Origin: Thraustochytrium sp. TN22
Lineage: Eukaryota; Sar; Bigyra; Thraustochytrida; Thraustochytriidae
DNA: 64,000 bases
Direction of reading: 5' to 3'
Assembly: GCA_013306675.1 (NCBI GenBank)
Contig: JABLUY010000187.1
Coordinates: forward strand, 1 to 64,000
This document shows, piece after piece, positions 44,770-54,430 of the stretch; the stretch's first letter is position 1, and every line of letters starts with the position of its first letter. Under the pieces are notes generated by a model, which saw only the letters and a program-made list of their open reading frames with translations, made no database searches and was not told the DNA's origin. The translations under genes were made by a program, and so were the position numbers.

Positions 44770-45507
44770 ATGGCGCGCGAGAGCGGCGTGGCGGCGCTGC
44801 ACGAGTCACTGCTGGAGGCGCAGCGGCGGCTGCAGGAGGAGGAGGCGAGCGCGCTGGTGCGCGAGTTGCGAGCGGGTCCTTCTGCGACACGTGAGGTGCG
44901 CGCGCAACGTGCTGCGGCGCAGACGCAGTCGAAGCGGCTGTCGGTGAGCTCGACGGCGTCAGGCCTACGCAGGGTGCGGGCGACGCTGGCCGGCGCCGTG
45001 CCAGTGCCCAAGAGGCTGGTCTTTGTGTCGACGCCGGTCTTCGAGGACGCTGTGCTGGTGCGGCAGCTCGAGGAGGACGTGCTGCACAAAGCGCTTGTCA
45101 TCCTACCGGACAGCCACTGGACGGCCGTGTACCCGATCGAGCGGCCGGGCCAGGAGAGCGAGACGGCGGTGCGCCTGGACACGCGCGTGGTGGCGCTCTT
45201 GCAGGCCAAGGACGAGGCGGGCACCTTGTTTTGGCTGGGCCAGCGCAGCGGAAGGGGGCGCTCGTTCGAAGCTCTCTCGGACTGGATTGCCGCCATGGCG
45301 GACCCGGTGTCGGGCAACCGGTATGCACCGCTCAAGCTGCAGTCGACGTGGTGGCGGCGACGATTCCCGAACCCCAATGTGCCGCCGCGTTTCACGCGCT
45401 CCGGCGAGAAGGTGGCGCGAAATCTCATGTCGACAAGTTCGGAACCGAGCTGCGTGCTGGAGCTCTTGCATCAGAGCAATCCGGAATGTTTTACGTATGT
45501 GACGTGA
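44770..45507 (+). CDS. Unknown 245-residue protein
   Basis: An open frame with good protein-like composition starting at MARESGVAALHESLLEAQRRLQEEEA, a likely coiled coil. A Ser/Thr/Arg linker follows, then a compact globular part with hydrophobic/charged alternation: KRLVFVSTPVFEDAVLVRQLEEDVLHKALVILPDSHWTAVYPIE, later LFWLGQRSGRG and LQSTWWRRRFPNPNVPPRF. I do not recognise the family. There is no signal peptide, membrane helix or obvious catalytic motif. The ATG at 44770 is chosen because conserved-looking sequence begins there; ATGs upstream in frame exist from 44,410. Confidence 0.55.
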   Translation: MARESGVAALHESLLEAQRRLQEEEASALVRELRAGPSATREVRAQRAAAQTQSKRLSVSSTASGLRRVRATLAGAVPVPKRLVFVSTPVFEDAVLVRQLEEDVLHKALVILPDSHWTAVYPIERPGQESETAVRLDTRVVALLQAKDEAGTLFWLGQRSGRGRSFEALSDWIAAMADPVSGNRYAPLKLQSTWWRRRFPNPNVPPRFTRSGEKVARNLMSTSSEPSCVLELLHQSNPECFTYVT

Positions 45508-46070
45508 CCTAGGGTTCACATTCCGCGCGACCTGCCTGATCTGCGTCACCGTTCGGGCCGGGGTCGGCGGAGCCTGGCTTGCTTCTCTCCGCCAGTATTC
45601 CCCGTCGTTGTTCTCTCGCCAACTCTGCTCGCAGCCAGCCCCGCCCTGTCGCGCGCCATACTGCGTCCCCCCAAGGACCACGATGAATCTGCTTCTCCTG
45701 GACCGCTCGTCCGTAGCTGGCGGCGCTTGGCCATCCATGGCATGCTCGACTTTCGCGCTCGACTCTGTGTGCGCGCGTTACCCTCACCTCATCTCACCTA
45801 GACGCGGTCCGGGTGCACTGCACTTTTGGCATGATCGTGTACGGCACATCCTGGAGCTCGAGATGCAGCTCGACGAGAACGTCAATTGCAGGCGCCTCGC
45901 GCGCCTTTGAGGAGCCTAGGTTGAGCAAGAGGCCGAGGACGCACCAAGGCACCCTGGTGACTGACCGTGGGTGTGCTCGTCGTCGGCGTGCAGTGCAACA
46001 TTTGGAAAAAGCGTCATTGCGACGCCGCAGACGGGAAAACGTGACGTGTGTCATTATTAAAAAGGAGTTT
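45508..46070. other. Convergent 3' region, unknown gene / DAHP synthase
   Basis: About 560 bp between two stops facing each other. It should hold both 3' UTRs. No gene is supported; short frames on both strands are Arg/Ser-rich. A minus-strand segment (45,797-45,900) reading AIDVLVELHLELQDVPYTIM looks slightly protein-like but is too short to call. Confidence 0.4.
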
Positions 46071-47186
46071 TTACTTAGCGGCGGCGTCCGCGCGGCGCTT
46101 CTGCACGGCGGCGGCGAGCTCCTCGAAGACGGAGCGCGTGGCGGCGAGGTCAATGCAGGCGTCGGTGATGGAGACACCGTACTTGAGGTCGGCCGGGTCG
46201 GTCTTGCCGATGTCGATGCTCTGCTTGCCCTCGTTGATGTTGGACTCAATCATGAGGCCGGCAATGGACTGGCTGCCGTTGGCGACCTGCTGCGCAATGT
46301 CGGAGGCGACCTTGGGCTGGTTCTTGTGGTCCTTGTTGGAGTTGCCGTGGGAGCAGTCGACCATGATGCGGTTGCCGATCTTGGACTTGTCAAGGAGCGC
46401 CTGGCACGAGTCAATGTGCTCCTTGGCGAAGTTGGGGCCAGAGGCGCCACCACGCAGGATGATGTGCGAGGCCTCGTTGCCGGTGGTGGAGACGATGGCG
46501 GCAAGGCCCTGCTCCGTGACGCCGAGGAAGGAGTGCGGGTTGGAGGCGGCGTGGATGGCATCGACGGCCATCTGCACGTTGCCGCCCGTGCCGTTCTTGA
46601 AGCCGATGGGGCAGCTGAGGCCCGAGGCGAGCTCGCGGTGGATCTGGCTCTCGGTGGTGCGCGCGCCGATGGCGCCCCAGGAGATGAGGTCCGAGGTGAA
46701 CTGCGGCGAGATGGAGTCGAGGAACTCGGTGCCGACCGGAAGGCCGAGCGTGTTGATGTCCAGCAGCAGCTGGCGCGCCACGCGCAGGCCCTTGTTGATG
46801 TTGAAGGTGCCGTTCAGGTCCGGGTCGTTGATGAGGCCCTTCCAGCCCACCGTGGTGCGCGGCTTCTCAAAGTACACGCGCATGATGATCTGCAGGTCCT
46901 TCTCGAACTCGTCGCGCATCTTCTTGAGCTCCGCGGCGTACTCGAGCGCCAGCTTGGTGTCGTGGATGGAGCACGGGCCCACCACCACCGTCAGCCGGTC
47001 GTCCTCGCCCTTGAGGATGGCGGCGGACTCGGCGCGCGCCTGCGTCACCATGGTCGCCACCTCCGCCGGCACGGACATCTCCTCCGTCAGCACCGCCGGC
47101 GGGATGAGCGGCCGCAGCTTGAGCACGCGCACATCGCGCGTGCGCGCCGGCTCGCCGTTCAGCTCCTCGGCCTTGCGCTTCGTCAT
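46071..47186 (-). CDS. 3-deoxy-D-arabino-heptulosonate-7-phosphate synthase (class I)
   Basis: A 371-residue DAHP synthase of the AroF/G/H and yeast Aro3/Aro4 type, which joins phosphoenolpyruvate and erythrose-4-phosphate as the first step of the shikimate path. The family signatures are present: VVVGPCSIHD, EKPRTTVGWKG, GTEFLDSISPQ, GARTTESQ, GFKNGTGG and VDCSHGNSNKD. The metal and substrate residues (Cys in GPCSIHD, the RTT loop, the His in DCSHGNS) are there. Length matches the family (about 350-370). The N-terminal extension that carries feedback regulation (DVRVLKLRPLIPPAVLTEEM) is kept. The start is MTKRKAEELNG (ATG 47186); upstream sequence is low-complexity. It is divergent from the DEK-like gene. 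Confidence 0.96.
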   Translation of the reverse strand: MTKRKAEELNGEPARTRDVRVLKLRPLIPPAVLTEEMSVPAEVATMVTQARAESAAILKGEDDRLTVVVGPCSIHDTKLALEYAAELKKMRDEFEKDLQIIMRVYFEKPRTTVGWKGLINDPDLNGTFNINKGLRVARQLLLDINTLGLPVGTEFLDSISPQFTSDLISWGAIGARTTESQIHRELASGLSCPIGFKNGTGGNVQMAVDAIHAASNPHSFLGVTEQGLAAIVSTTGNEASHIILRGGASGPNFAKEHIDSCQALLDKSKIGNRIMVDCSHGNSNKDHKNQPKVASDIAQQVANGSQSIAGLMIESNINEGKQSIDIGKTDPADLKYGVSITDACIDLAATRSVFEELAAAVQKRRADAAAK

Positions 47187-48521
47187 CTTCCCCTGCTGCG
47201 CGTCGGACTCCGCCTCGTCTCTCGCTATCGCCTTTCTTCCGTTGCCTGCGAAGCGGGTTTGCCGCGCTGCTCGCGCCGCGCGCGCGCAGCCAGCGCTTTG
47301 CACCTGGCAGCTACCGAGCGCCGCACCTCACTCTGACACACTCGCTCACCACTAGTGGTCGGGCGCACCCGTGCGCTAGGCGCTGCTTAGGCCTTCGGGC
47401 TAGTAGTACAGGCGCTGCCGGAGGCGGCCTCCTGCCACCAATCGTGGCAGGCGACCAAAGGACAACAGCGGTTGAACAGCCGACTCGGAAGCCTGCCGCG
47501 CCGAGCCGCCGAGCCTAGGCCCTAGGCTAGCTAGCGAGAAGCGTCGCAAACCGAAGCGTCGCGCTGCTCGGCTGCGCACGACGGCGCTTGCACTGCCTTG
47601 CAGTGCGGCGGAGCAATGGCGCGAGGGCCGCAGATTCCGGGACGCGCTGCCGGAACGGTGCTATGTTCTAGCAATGCGTTTCGCCGCCGCGACACCAAGC
47701 GGGGCCAGGGGTAAAGCCAAGCTGCCAAGGGCCAAGGCACTGCCTGAGCCGAGGCAAGGGTTTGATCTTAGCCGAGACAAATCTACCAGCGCGCAGGTCG
47801 TTGTCGTCGTCCTGACTCCTGCTGGGCTGGCATCATGGTGAGGTACGTGGAGGAGGTTGGCTAAAGGAACGAGGACGACGACCACCGGACCAAGAGGGCT
47901 CTCTCGCGCTCTCTCTGGCATAACAAGTTCTTGGGGCGACCGGTTCGGTGATGAAGTATGCATCTTGTTTCGTTGCGGCCACGGCAAGGTAGCCTAGCCT
48001 CTGACCGTGCCAGCCACTGGCAGTCGCCGCAGCAAACAACTGCAGCGACTGCCTCTGGCAGTCCGTCGGGCTCCGTCGGACACCTGCCGGGCGCTGCGCT
48101 GTCTGCGCGGGGCCGTGCAGTGCACAGCCTGGAACTTGAAGCACGCTACATTCCGAGACCGTTGCGTTGCTTGGCAATGCTTGCGAGCCGCCAGGCCACC
48201 GCCGCGACGGTGACGTGCTCCTCCGGGTCGGAGCCGGCGGCGACCACGGCCACCGCCGAGACGACCTCGGGCCCGCCGCGAAAAAAGCGTTGCGCAGGCT
48301 AGCCGCGATCGGCGTTGCGCAGACCGCGGCGTAGATCCGCGCGCCAGGGGCGGCGGGCTGCGCTCCGACTCCGCTCCCGCCGCCGGCGAGCCGCAGCAGC
48401 AGCAGCAGGCCGCGGACGTCGAGAGCCGCGCCCGCGCCCGTGCCGCCCTAGCGCCGGCGCCTCCCGCGGCACAGGACGGAAGCGAGCGCGCGAGCGAGCG
48501 AGCAAAGCTAGCCCCGGCACC
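47187..48521. other. Long divergent intergenic region, DAHP synthase / DEK-like
   Basis: 1.3 kb with no convincing frame. Composition is mixed and partly AT-richer than the genes. It must contain both promoters. I looked for tRNA-like boxes and found no complete set. Upstream of the DEK-like ATG is a run of (GCGA)n (48,480-48,505). Confidence 0.45.
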
Positions 48522-49973
48522 ATGAGCGAGGCGGCCACGGATGCCGCGCTGGCGGCGCCGGCGCCGGCCGCGGACGCGGCCGCGGCCGCGCCCGCCGCCG
48601 GCGAGGTGATCGCCGCCGCCGCCGAGCAGGTCATGGCCGTGGACGACAGCGGCGCCGAGACCGCCACCGCCGCCGCCGTCACCACGGAGCCGGACGGCAC
48701 CAAGACGACCGTCGAGGTGGAGCTCAAGGCCGTGGACCCGGTCAAGCCCGCCGAGGACGGCCACATCGCCAAGCCGGCGTCCGCCGCCGCCGCCGAGGCC
48801 AAGAAGGAGGAGACCGCCGACGCTGAGGTCGCCGTCGAGCCCGCCGTGGAGACCAAGAAGGACGAGGCGGAGGGCGACGACAAGCCCGCTGCCCCCGCCG
48901 CTGACGCTGCTGCCAAGCCCGAGTCCAACGGCGACGTGGACATGGCGGACGCCAAGCCCGAGGCCGAGGAGGAGGAGAAGGCGCCCAAGGCCGACGGTGA
49001 GAAGAAGACCACCAAGAAGGCGGCGGCGCCCAAGGCCACCAAGGCCAAGACCCCGCCCAAGGCGCCGACGCCCGGCGAGCGGCGCAGCTCGCGCGCGCGC
49101 AAGCAGGTGGACCACTTCATCCCGGTCGAGCCCAAGGAGGAGGAGGTCTTCGAGCTGCCCACCGGCGGCAAGGGCACCGCGCTCAAGGAGATGACCAAGG
49201 TCGTGCAGAACCTGAGCAAGTTCACTGTGAACTCTGAGGAGATCCAGGCGCTGCATCGCGCCATGTACGGCCGCCGCGGCAAGAAGAACGACGCCAAGAA
49301 GAACGTGCTCGCCTTTTCCGGCCTCGTGTACCCGGAAGGCCAGGAGGAGGCCTCGCGCGAGCGCCTCTTCAACTCCATTGGCGTTTGGAAGGCTGACTTT
49401 CTGCGCCAGATGCTCAACGCGCTGGGCATCGATCATGCTGACAAGAAGAGCAAGGCCGACAAGCTCGACCTCCTCATCGACTGGCTCGAGAAGCCGGTCT
49501 ACAATGAGAAGATGCGCGCCGCCGGCTCTTCGTCCGCCAAGAAGAAGCGCAAGTCCCCCGCCAAGAAGAAGGGCCCTGCCTCGCGCCGCAAGCGCTCCAA
49601 GAAGTCCAACGGCGAGGACGTTGTGGCGGAGGAGAGCGAGGACGACGAGGACGACGAGGAAGAGGCTGAGGCCGAGGCCGAGGCCGAGGAGAACGGAGCC
49701 GGAGAGAAGGAGGAGAAGGAGGAGAAGAAGGAGAAGAAGGAGAAGAAGGAGAAGAAGCCCGCGGCCAAAAAGGGCAAGGACGCCGCGGAGCCTGCCCCGG
49801 AGTTCGTCGAGGACCTCAAGACCAAGCTCAAGGCCATTGTCGACGCCGGCGACAAGGCCAAGCTCACGCTTGGCGCCATCAAGAAGAAGCTCAAGGAGGA
49901 CTTCCCGGACATTGGCAAGCACGACGCGCTCGTGCGCACGCTGCTCGCCGACCTCCACAAGCCGAGCGAGTAA
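48522..49973 (+). CDS. DEK-like chromatin protein
   Basis: A 483-residue, very Lys/Glu/Ala-rich nuclear protein. After a long Ala/Lys/Glu low-complexity tail, a folded part begins at RRSSRARKQVDHFI. It continues GKGTALKEMTKVVQNLSKF, LHRAMYGRRGKKNDAKKNVLAFSGLVY and KADFLRQMLNALGIDHADKKSKADKLDLLIDWLEKP. This matches the pseudo-SAP/SAP-box DNA-binding core of DEK (GKGTxLxEI, LHxxLFGRxGKKxxxKxN, FSGF). Basic nuclear-localisation stretches (KKKRKSPAKKK) and an acidic/Lys block follow. The end (FVEDLKTKLKAIVDAGDKAKLTLGAIKKKLKEDFP) fits the DEK C-terminal helical domain. DEK binds chromatin and supercoils DNA. The ATG at 48522 opens the conserved-composition region. Confidence 0.85.
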   Translation: MSEAATDAALAAPAPAADAAAAAPAAGEVIAAAAEQVMAVDDSGAETATAAAVTTEPDGTKTTVEVELKAVDPVKPAEDGHIAKPASAAAAEAKKEETADAEVAVEPAVETKKDEAEGDDKPAAPAADAAAKPESNGDVDMADAKPEAEEEEKAPKADGEKKTTKKAAAPKATKAKTPPKAPTPGERRSSRARKQVDHFIPVEPKEEEVFELPTGGKGTALKEMTKVVQNLSKFTVNSEEIQALHRAMYGRRGKKNDAKKNVLAFSGLVYPEGQEEASRERLFNSIGVWKADFLRQMLNALGIDHADKKSKADKLDLLIDWLEKPVYNEKMRAAGSSSAKKKRKSPAKKKGPASRRKRSKKSNGEDVVAEESEDDEDDEEEAEAEAEAEENGAGEKEEKEEKKEKKEKKEKKPAAKKGKDAAEPAPEFVEDLKTKLKAIVDAGDKAKLTLGAIKKKLKEDFPDIGKHDALVRTLLADLHKPSE

Positions 49974-50353
49974 GCGAGACCATAGGTCTCCGCGCCGCAC
50001 ACGCGAACTAGGAGGAAGCGCTCGCTGGCCACCGACCCACCGTCGCCGGCCTGAGCCCCTCTTCTTCGTCTCGTCTCCCATGATAGGTTCCAATGCAAAA
50101 AATCGCCTGACACCCCAGCCAGCTCAGCGATGGCTGGCATTCAATTCACTTGCTCGCCCCCTGGCCGAGCGAGCTCGTCTTGTGATTGCTCACATGGGCA
50201 TTGCGCCGCCGCTGCCGCTGCCCGCGCCTGCCTGCCGCTGTTGTTGTTGTTGATCTGCCTCACTTTGCCACACAACAGAAACCGCGAGCGAGCAGCAAAC
50301 CCCCAGCGGCCCGCGAGATCGACCTCTCGGCGGCGCGCGCCGCCGCGGCCACC
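49974..50353. other. Intergenic region DEK-like / R-SNARE
   Basis: 380 bp between two plus-strand genes, holding the DEK-like 3' UTR and the SNARE promoter. No gene is seen. Confidence 0.5.
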
Positions 50354-51308
50354 ATGCTGGGCAACGGCGCGAGCAAGTAAGTCAGCGTGGGCCCCGACTC
50401 CCTCGGCTCTTCGCGCCGCGCGCGCGCTCGTCGCGCGACGCGCGCGCGCGGCGTGGCCGGCCGGCCACCTGGACGACACGACGCGATGATGATGGTGAAG
50501 ATGTTGGGCACCTTACCTTGGTCGACGGCGTCGAGGTGAGGCCGGGGACGCCGCCAGGCGCGGCACGGCGCGGAGAGAGAACACAGTCAGCTGACGCACG
50601 GCGTGCCTTCGCTCCATCGCGCGCAGCGGGTCAGCGAGCAACATCAGGTTCGTGGCGGTGGCACGCGCCGACGACGGCAAGCTGGTGGCCACGTATCTGC
50701 CGACGCGTGCCGACGCGGACGTGGAAAAGTACCACCACGCCGTGCGCGAGGTGCTGTGCGCGCCGGACTTTAAGCACAAGGTCAAGCCCGGCTCGCGGTA
50801 CCGGCTCGTGGGCGACATCAACGCCTTCAACTTCACCACGGACGCGCAGCAGCGCGTGTACATCGTCATCACCGTGGCCAACTACCCGGAGCGCCTCGTC
50901 TTCCCGCTCATCAACGATCTCATCCCGGCCTTTAAGGATGCGTGCGGCGACCAGGCGCTCTCCTGCGAGGAGGGCGCGCTGTCGAAGAAGGCCGAGCCCA
51001 TCTTTGCCAAGCTCGTGCGCTCCTACGACGACCCGACCTCCGACAAGGTCGCGGCGCTCGAGGACAAGGTCGCCAAGGTGGCCGTCACTGTTGGCGACAG
51101 CATCGGCGGCGTCCTTAGGAACACCGAGCGCGTCGAGCAAATGCAGCAGGCCTCGGCACGGCTACAGAACGAGGCCGAGCTCTTCGACCGCCAGACCAAC
51201 GAGCTCAAGCGCCGCGAGCAGTGGCGCAAGTGGAAGCTCAACATTGTCTTTGGCGGCATCCTGCTCTTCATTCTCGTCATTGTCATCGTCGCCGTCGCCA
51301 GCAACTAA
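50354..51308 (+). CDS. Longin-domain R-SNARE, VAMP7-like (two exons)
   Basis: Exon 1 is 50354-50376 and exon 2 is 50648-51308, giving a 227-residue protein beginning MLGNGASKFVAVARADDGKL. The intron starts with GTAAGT and ends with CATCAG, and joining it restores the first longin beta-strand. The longin domain (residues 8-125) has YRLVGDINAFNFTTDAQQRVYIVI. A SNARE helix (about 145-200) leads into a C-terminal membrane anchor (LNIVFGGILLFILVIVIVAV). The transmembrane tail and lack of a C-terminal CAAX box separate it from Ykt6 and favour VAMP7/VAMP72. It should drive fusion of endosomal or secretory vesicles. Aligned by its +3 to +8 layers to VAMP2, the central zero-layer residue is Asn166 instead of Arg. 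Confidence 0.88.
50377..50647 (+). other. Spliceosomal intron of the R-SNARE gene
   Basis: 271 bp with a GTAAGT donor and an AG acceptor (CATCAG/GTTC). It splits an AAG Lys codon (phase 2). It is supported by frame continuity and by restoring the longin N-terminus. Confidence 0.8.
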
Positions 51309-51518
51309 AAAACACCGCCCCGCGGCCGTGCCATGCTGGTCCCGTCATCGTCACCATCTCCACCTTGTGCCTTTTCCCTCCTGCAAGCGTGCTTTGTTTC
51401 TTTGTTGGCGACGCGGGCCGCCAGGGGCACGGCACAGTAAAACAACGTGTTCTAGCCAACTACGAAACATGCTGAGCTCTCTTCTAACCTAAAAAGTAGT
51501 CGTAACTTCGCCGCAGCC

Positions 51519-51543
51519 CGCGCGCGCGCGCGCGCGCGCGCGC
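51519..51543. repeat. (CG)n alternating dinucleotide tract
   Basis: About 25 bases of uninterrupted CG alternation, a sequence able to adopt Z-DNA. It lies between the convergent SNARE and polyglutamine genes. Confidence 0.85.
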
Positions 51544-51568
51544 ATCTCCCCATCTCTCTCCACAAATC

Positions 51569-52854
51569 TTAGCTCCAGCGCCCCGACACGTTGCGCCGCT
51601 GGCCGCCCATGAGTCGCGGCTCGTCCCAAGCCGCGCGCGTCTTAAACCCGAGTCCTGGGTCCAGGAGCTGCGACGAGGAGTGTCGCGCGCGGATCTCGTT
51701 CTTGATGCGGTCTCGCCGCCGCCGATGCGCGTCGCGTTCCATGCGATCCGCAAAGTCTTCCGTGCTGTCCAGACCGCCCGACCACGCCAGAGACGCCGGG
51801 CCCTCCTCTGTCTCCAGGCGCGGCCGGAACGTGCACTCCGGGTCAAGCTGCGCCGCCTGGCCCGCCAGAGCGCGCTTCACCTCGCGCTTGCGCAGGTCGC
51901 CCTCCACGCGCTGCATAAAACCGGCCTCCACTTCCTCCCACGCCACGGGCCGCGTCTTCACCTTGCGCGTCGTGCCCAGCGCGCCATCGTACACGACCTT
52001 CTCCTCTGGACGGAATCGCGGCGCCGTCTTCACCTCCAGCTCCGCGCGCTTCTCCTCCGCCTCGCGCATCTTGGACTCCACGCGGCCCAAGAAACGGTCA
52101 CTCACGTCCTGCCACACCACGCGGTGCCGGAACGCCACCTTGCAGTCACGACACTTGTTTTTGCGATTCTTGAACTCGTCGTACGACTGCGTTGCATTGC
52201 ACTGCGGGCACGTCTTCTTGTCCACGCGCGCCTCGTACTCTGCCTTGCCGCGCTTGGTCGCCAGCGCCATCTCCTTCGTGTCCTGGGCCATCTCAAACCG
52301 CTGCAAGCATGGCCCCGACGACCGCACCATGTCCTTGGATGCGCGGTTGATGCGCGGCGCGAACGTGCAGTTCTTCTCGTCGTCCTGCGTCGAGAATCGC
52401 TTTTTGCCGGCCGCGCCACGCGGCTTGGCCGTCGACGACAGTCGCTCGCGCGACTCCGCCAGCGAGAACCGCCTGCGTCCGCTGCTCGTCCCGGTCGACG
52501 CCCGCCGTCCGCGCGGGCTCGCACTCTGCGCTAGCGGCTCCGCGTACAGCTTGTGCCATGCTGGCGAGAATGTCCCCCGCCGGTCCCTCGACCGGCGTCG
52601 GCCCCGCCCCTTTCGCTGCTGCTCCGCGCCCTCTTCTGCTTCGTCTTCGTCGTCTTCACTCTCCTTCGGCTCCTCTTGCGCGAGCACGGCGGCTGCCGAC
52701 TCCTGGAGCGCCTTGGACGTCTCTTCTTCACGCTCCACCTCGCGCGTTGCCTCCTGGAGTGCTTTCACGACTGCCTCCTCTTGCGGCGTTGTGTCCGTCA
52801 CTATCGCCTGCTGCAGCGTCTTTGGCGCCGCCTCCTGCTGCTGCTTCTCCTTTC

Positions 52855-52949
<95 letters not shown>

Positions 52950-52952
52950 GGT

Positions 52953-52988
<36 letters not shown>

Positions 52989-53161
52989 GGCTGCGGCTGC
53001 TGCTGCGGCTGCTGCTGCTGTTTTTGTTGCTGCTGTTGCTGCTGCTGCACGTGGTCAACGTTCTCCTGCATGTCTTGCGCCTGCGTCTCCTCCGCCTGCA
53101 TCATCTGCACATCCGCGTGCTCTTGGTCGCGCGCTGGCGCGGCCTCCTTCTCTTGCGTCAT
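51569..53161 (-). CDS. Polyglutamine protein with CxxC zinc-ribbon-like motif
   Basis: A 530-residue protein. The first 35 residues are acidic, then a Gln-rich region of about 60 residues includes one run of 31 glutamines. Acidic/Arg low complexity follows. The C-terminal half looks folded or helical: CTFAPRINRASKDMV, then CPQCNATQSYDEFKNRKNKCRDC (two CxxC pairs, a likely zinc ribbon), VVWQDVSDRFLGRVESKMREAEEKRAELE, and CTFRPRLE. The 'CTFxPxI/L' phrases recur in coiled-coil and cytoskeletal proteins of protists, so a cytoskeletal or flagellar role is possible but not shown. No named family is recognised. The start is the ATG at 53161 (MTQEKEAAP); the frame opens further only by GTG. Confidence 0.75.
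52856..52948 (-). repeat. (CAG)31 pure trinucleotide repeat
   Basis: 31 uninterrupted CTG triplets on the plus strand, that is CAG codons encoding glutamine on the minus strand, inside the gene at 51,569-53,161. Shorter CAG runs continue to about 53,047. Confidence 0.95.
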
Positions 53162-53530
53162 GGCGATCCAAGGCACCGTTAGCGTTGAAGCGGCTTTGCT
53201 GTGCGCCGAGCTCTGCACCGACGGCGTGCGCTGTTTTGATTTGTTGCGATGATGACCGTGACTTGGCACGTGCCAACGGCTAGTTCAGAAGGCGGTGACT
53301 GGGCTCGCCGCTGCGCGGAAAGCAACAGCAGAGTAGCCGCGGTGGAATGGAGCTAAGCAGAGCTTGCGGCGCAAGGCAAAAGTGCAGTGGCGAGAAAGCG
53401 TTACACAACCTGCCACATCATCTTTCTTAGGTCTGCCACAGCGAAGGACCGAAGCTAAGCAGCTACTCACAAGAGCAAGAGCTCATACATAAACGTAGCT
53501 CAGTGAAAGCGAAGGGTCAGCCTCTACTTG
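53162..53530. other. Intergenic region polyQ gene / GNAT gene
   Basis: 369 bp between the start of the polyQ gene and the stop of the acetyltransferase gene (both minus). It should hold the polyQ promoter. No gene is seen. Confidence 0.5.
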
Positions 53531-54055
53531 TTAGAGCTTTGCATACATGATATGGGCGTCGACAAGCCCGAGTTTCTGATGCTGAAAGGCCTCCGGAATG
53601 GTGCCCAGGACGCGAAAGCCGAGGTCGAGCCAGAGCTTGACGGCGGCGCGGTTGGTGCTGACGACAAAATTGAACTGGATGGCATGGTAGCCGAGCCGCT
53701 TGGCCTCGGGGATGGAGTGCACGCCCATCTTGCGGCCAAGGCCCTTGCCGAAGCTGCGCGGGTGCACCATAAAAGACCCGTTGGCAATGTGGGAGCCGAG
53801 GCCCATCTGATTGTCCTTGAGGATATAGGTACCCAAGATCTCGCCGTTCACCTCGGCCACGTACGTGTGGAACTTCTTACCGTACCAGTTGGCGAGGGCG
53901 TCCTCGCGCGACATGTCGACCGGGAACACGTACGTGTCGCCGGTCTTGATGACCTCGCGAAAGATGCCCCAGATGGCCTCCACGTCGCGGTCCTCGGCCG
54001 GGCGGATGACTACGCGCGCATCCTCGCCGCCGCTGCTGCCGCCGCCGCCGCCCAT
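53531..54055 (-). CDS. GNAT N-acetyltransferase, bacterial-type
   Basis: A 174-residue single-domain GCN5-related acetyltransferase. It has VVIRPAEDRDVEAIWGIFRE (strand 1-helix 1) and TYVAEVNGEILGTYILKDNQMGLGSHIANGSFMVHP. The acetyl-CoA loop is RSFGKGLGRKMG (the Q/RxxGxG/A motif). It ends VVSTNRAAVKLWLDLGFRVLGTIPEAFQHQKLGLVDAHIMYAKL. The pattern (GLGSHxANxxFMV, FNFVVSTNxAAVxLWxxLGF, GTxPxAFxHxxLGxVDAxxMY) is typical of a bacterial and fungal group whose substrate is mostly unknown; fungal Mpr1-like proteins acetylate proline analogues. The Ser/Gly start is non-conserved. It is head to head with the HMCES gene across 375 bp. Confidence 0.92.
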   Translation of the reverse strand: MGGGGGSSGGEDARVVIRPAEDRDVEAIWGIFREVIKTGDTYVFPVDMSREDALANWYGKKFHTYVAEVNGEILGTYILKDNQMGLGSHIANGSFMVHPRSFGKGLGRKMGVHSIPEAKRLGYHAIQFNFVVSTNRAAVKLWLDLGFRVLGTIPEAFQHQKLGLVDAHIMYAKL

Positions 54056-54430
54056 GGTGCTCTGCGTGCGCCCCGCGCCAGCGTCGCGTCTGGAGTGGTT
54101 TGCAGTTTGCCGCGTCATGCATGCATTCCGCACGCAAGGCCACTGCCAGGCAGGCAAACTCCCACCCCCGTGCTCGCGACGGCCTTCCGGGTTCCAGCCA
54201 GGCCCTGGCCCGGCACGCGCGGCGGCGCGAGGCCGGCGGCCGCGCGCGGGCACCTCGCTTCTCGTCGTCGTCGCAGCAGCCTCGGCGAAGCTTGGGCACG
54301 GCTCCTCGTTCGTCCTCCATCCAGCATTCTCGCATCCTTCGCGCCCGAGCTCAAGGCCGAGGCCGAGGTCGACCCGGAGCCGCAGCCCGAGGCCGCTGCT
54401 CGCGGCGGCGGCGCAGCGGCGTGCTGCAGC
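54056..54430. promoter_or_regulatory. Divergent region GNAT / HMCES
   Basis: 375 bp between two outward-facing ATGs. It should contain both promoters; no named element is visible. Confidence 0.45.

Noticed and set aside
45508-45530. GGGTTCACATTCC as a tRNA B box
   Set aside because: No matching A box or cloverleaf around it; no tRNA gene could be supported in the window.
50652-51308. R-SNARE starting at a GTG inside exon 2
   Set aside because: An upstream ATG exon with consensus splice sites restores the longin N-terminus.
51519-51543. (CG)n tract as a CRISPR or origin element
   Set aside because: A simple dinucleotide run without spacers or other signals.
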